Assembly: GCA_001429555.1 (NCBI GenBank)
Contig: LMSR01000001.1
Location: 422,732-486,731, forward strand
DNA: 64,000 nucleotides
Source of the DNA: Nocardioides sp. Soil797
GTDB taxonomy: Bacteria > Actinomycetota > Actinomycetes > Propionibacteriales > Nocardioidaceae
Reading direction: 5' to 3'
Shown: positions 63,900 through 64,000 of the stretch, piece by piece
Position numbering within the stretch: the stretch's first letter is position 1
Layout: each line of letters starts with the position of its first letter
The notes under the pieces: model-generated
Told to the model about the DNA's origin: nothing
Database searches by the model: none
The model's input: only the letters and a program-made list of their open reading frames with translations
Translations under genes and position numbers: made by a program

Positions 63900-64000
63900 T
63901 GGAGTGGAGTCCAGCAGAGTGGTGTACGACAGGTAGCCCGGTGAGCGTGCCTCCAACGTAGGCGCGGCCACCGGGTGGATCCTTCGAGTGATCTGCGAAA

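Overview
The window is high-GC actinobacterial DNA, most probably from a Nocardioides-like member of the Propionibacteriales. This rests on the codon use (nearly every third base is G or C), mycothiol biosynthesis (MshA), the SenX3-RegX3-PhoU phosphate block, actinobacterial-style leaderless genes (a TAnnnT -10 box 6-7 nt before the start codon) and a steroid catabolic gene set like that of Mycobacterium and Rhodococcus. No rRNA, tRNA, CRISPR array, transposase or phage gene was seen.

Bases 1-44,700 form one large steroid catabolic island. In order: ring-cleavage genes (hsaD, KstD-like flavoprotein, HsaA-like hydroxylase, hsaC, a second flavoprotein; 37-6323); a TetR regulator divergent from an alkyl-sulfatase-like hydrolase, an arylsulfatase-type sulfatase and its formylglycine-generating enzyme (6348-11496); kshA with a small Cys-rich partner and an SDR, divergent from a second hsaA, then kstD and a KstR-like TetR (11572-17545); dehydrogenases including a 3-alpha-hydroxysteroid dehydrogenase/carbonyl reductase (17607-20340); a side-chain block with FadA5-type thiolase, fused acyl-CoA dehydrogenase, thioesterase and two acyl-CoA ligases (20551-29107); a TetR facing the operon fadE29-chsH2-fadE28-chsH1-ltp2-chsH3 (29199-35754); and a complete peptide-type ABC importer with a DUF1214 protein, an amidase and a separately transcribed lipoprotein (35868-44554).

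Read together, the genes can activate a C24 (bile-acid-type) side chain to its CoA thioester, shorten it by one thiolytic cycle, remove the last three carbons with ChsE/ChsH/Ltp2, aromatise ring A with KstD/KshA and open it with HsaA/C/D. No CYP125 and no Mce4 importer are present, and a 3-alpha-HSD, an amidase and two kinds of sulfatase are. This fits conjugated or sulfated bile acids better than cholesterol; that is inference. A 15-bp palindrome, consensus tCCCryTgAnCGGgA, lies upstream of about ten of these units, including the importer and its binding protein. Where a -10 box can be read it sits 29-31 bp downstream of the palindrome, which suggests one shared activator.

Bases 44,700-64,000 are mostly ordinary chromosome: TauE/SafE permease, TypA, a protealysin fused to its own emfourin-type inhibitor, AarF kinase, Asp/Glu racemase, SDR, mshA with its YbjN neighbour, DUF1304, a secreted C39-like peptidase, EamA transporter, regX3/senX3/phoU with a PHO box, a secreted thermolysin-like protease and an XRE regulator. 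Several families of dispersed palindromic repeats run through the whole window. Some act as apparent terminators and two have entered coding sequence (formylglycine-generating enzyme, ChsH3).
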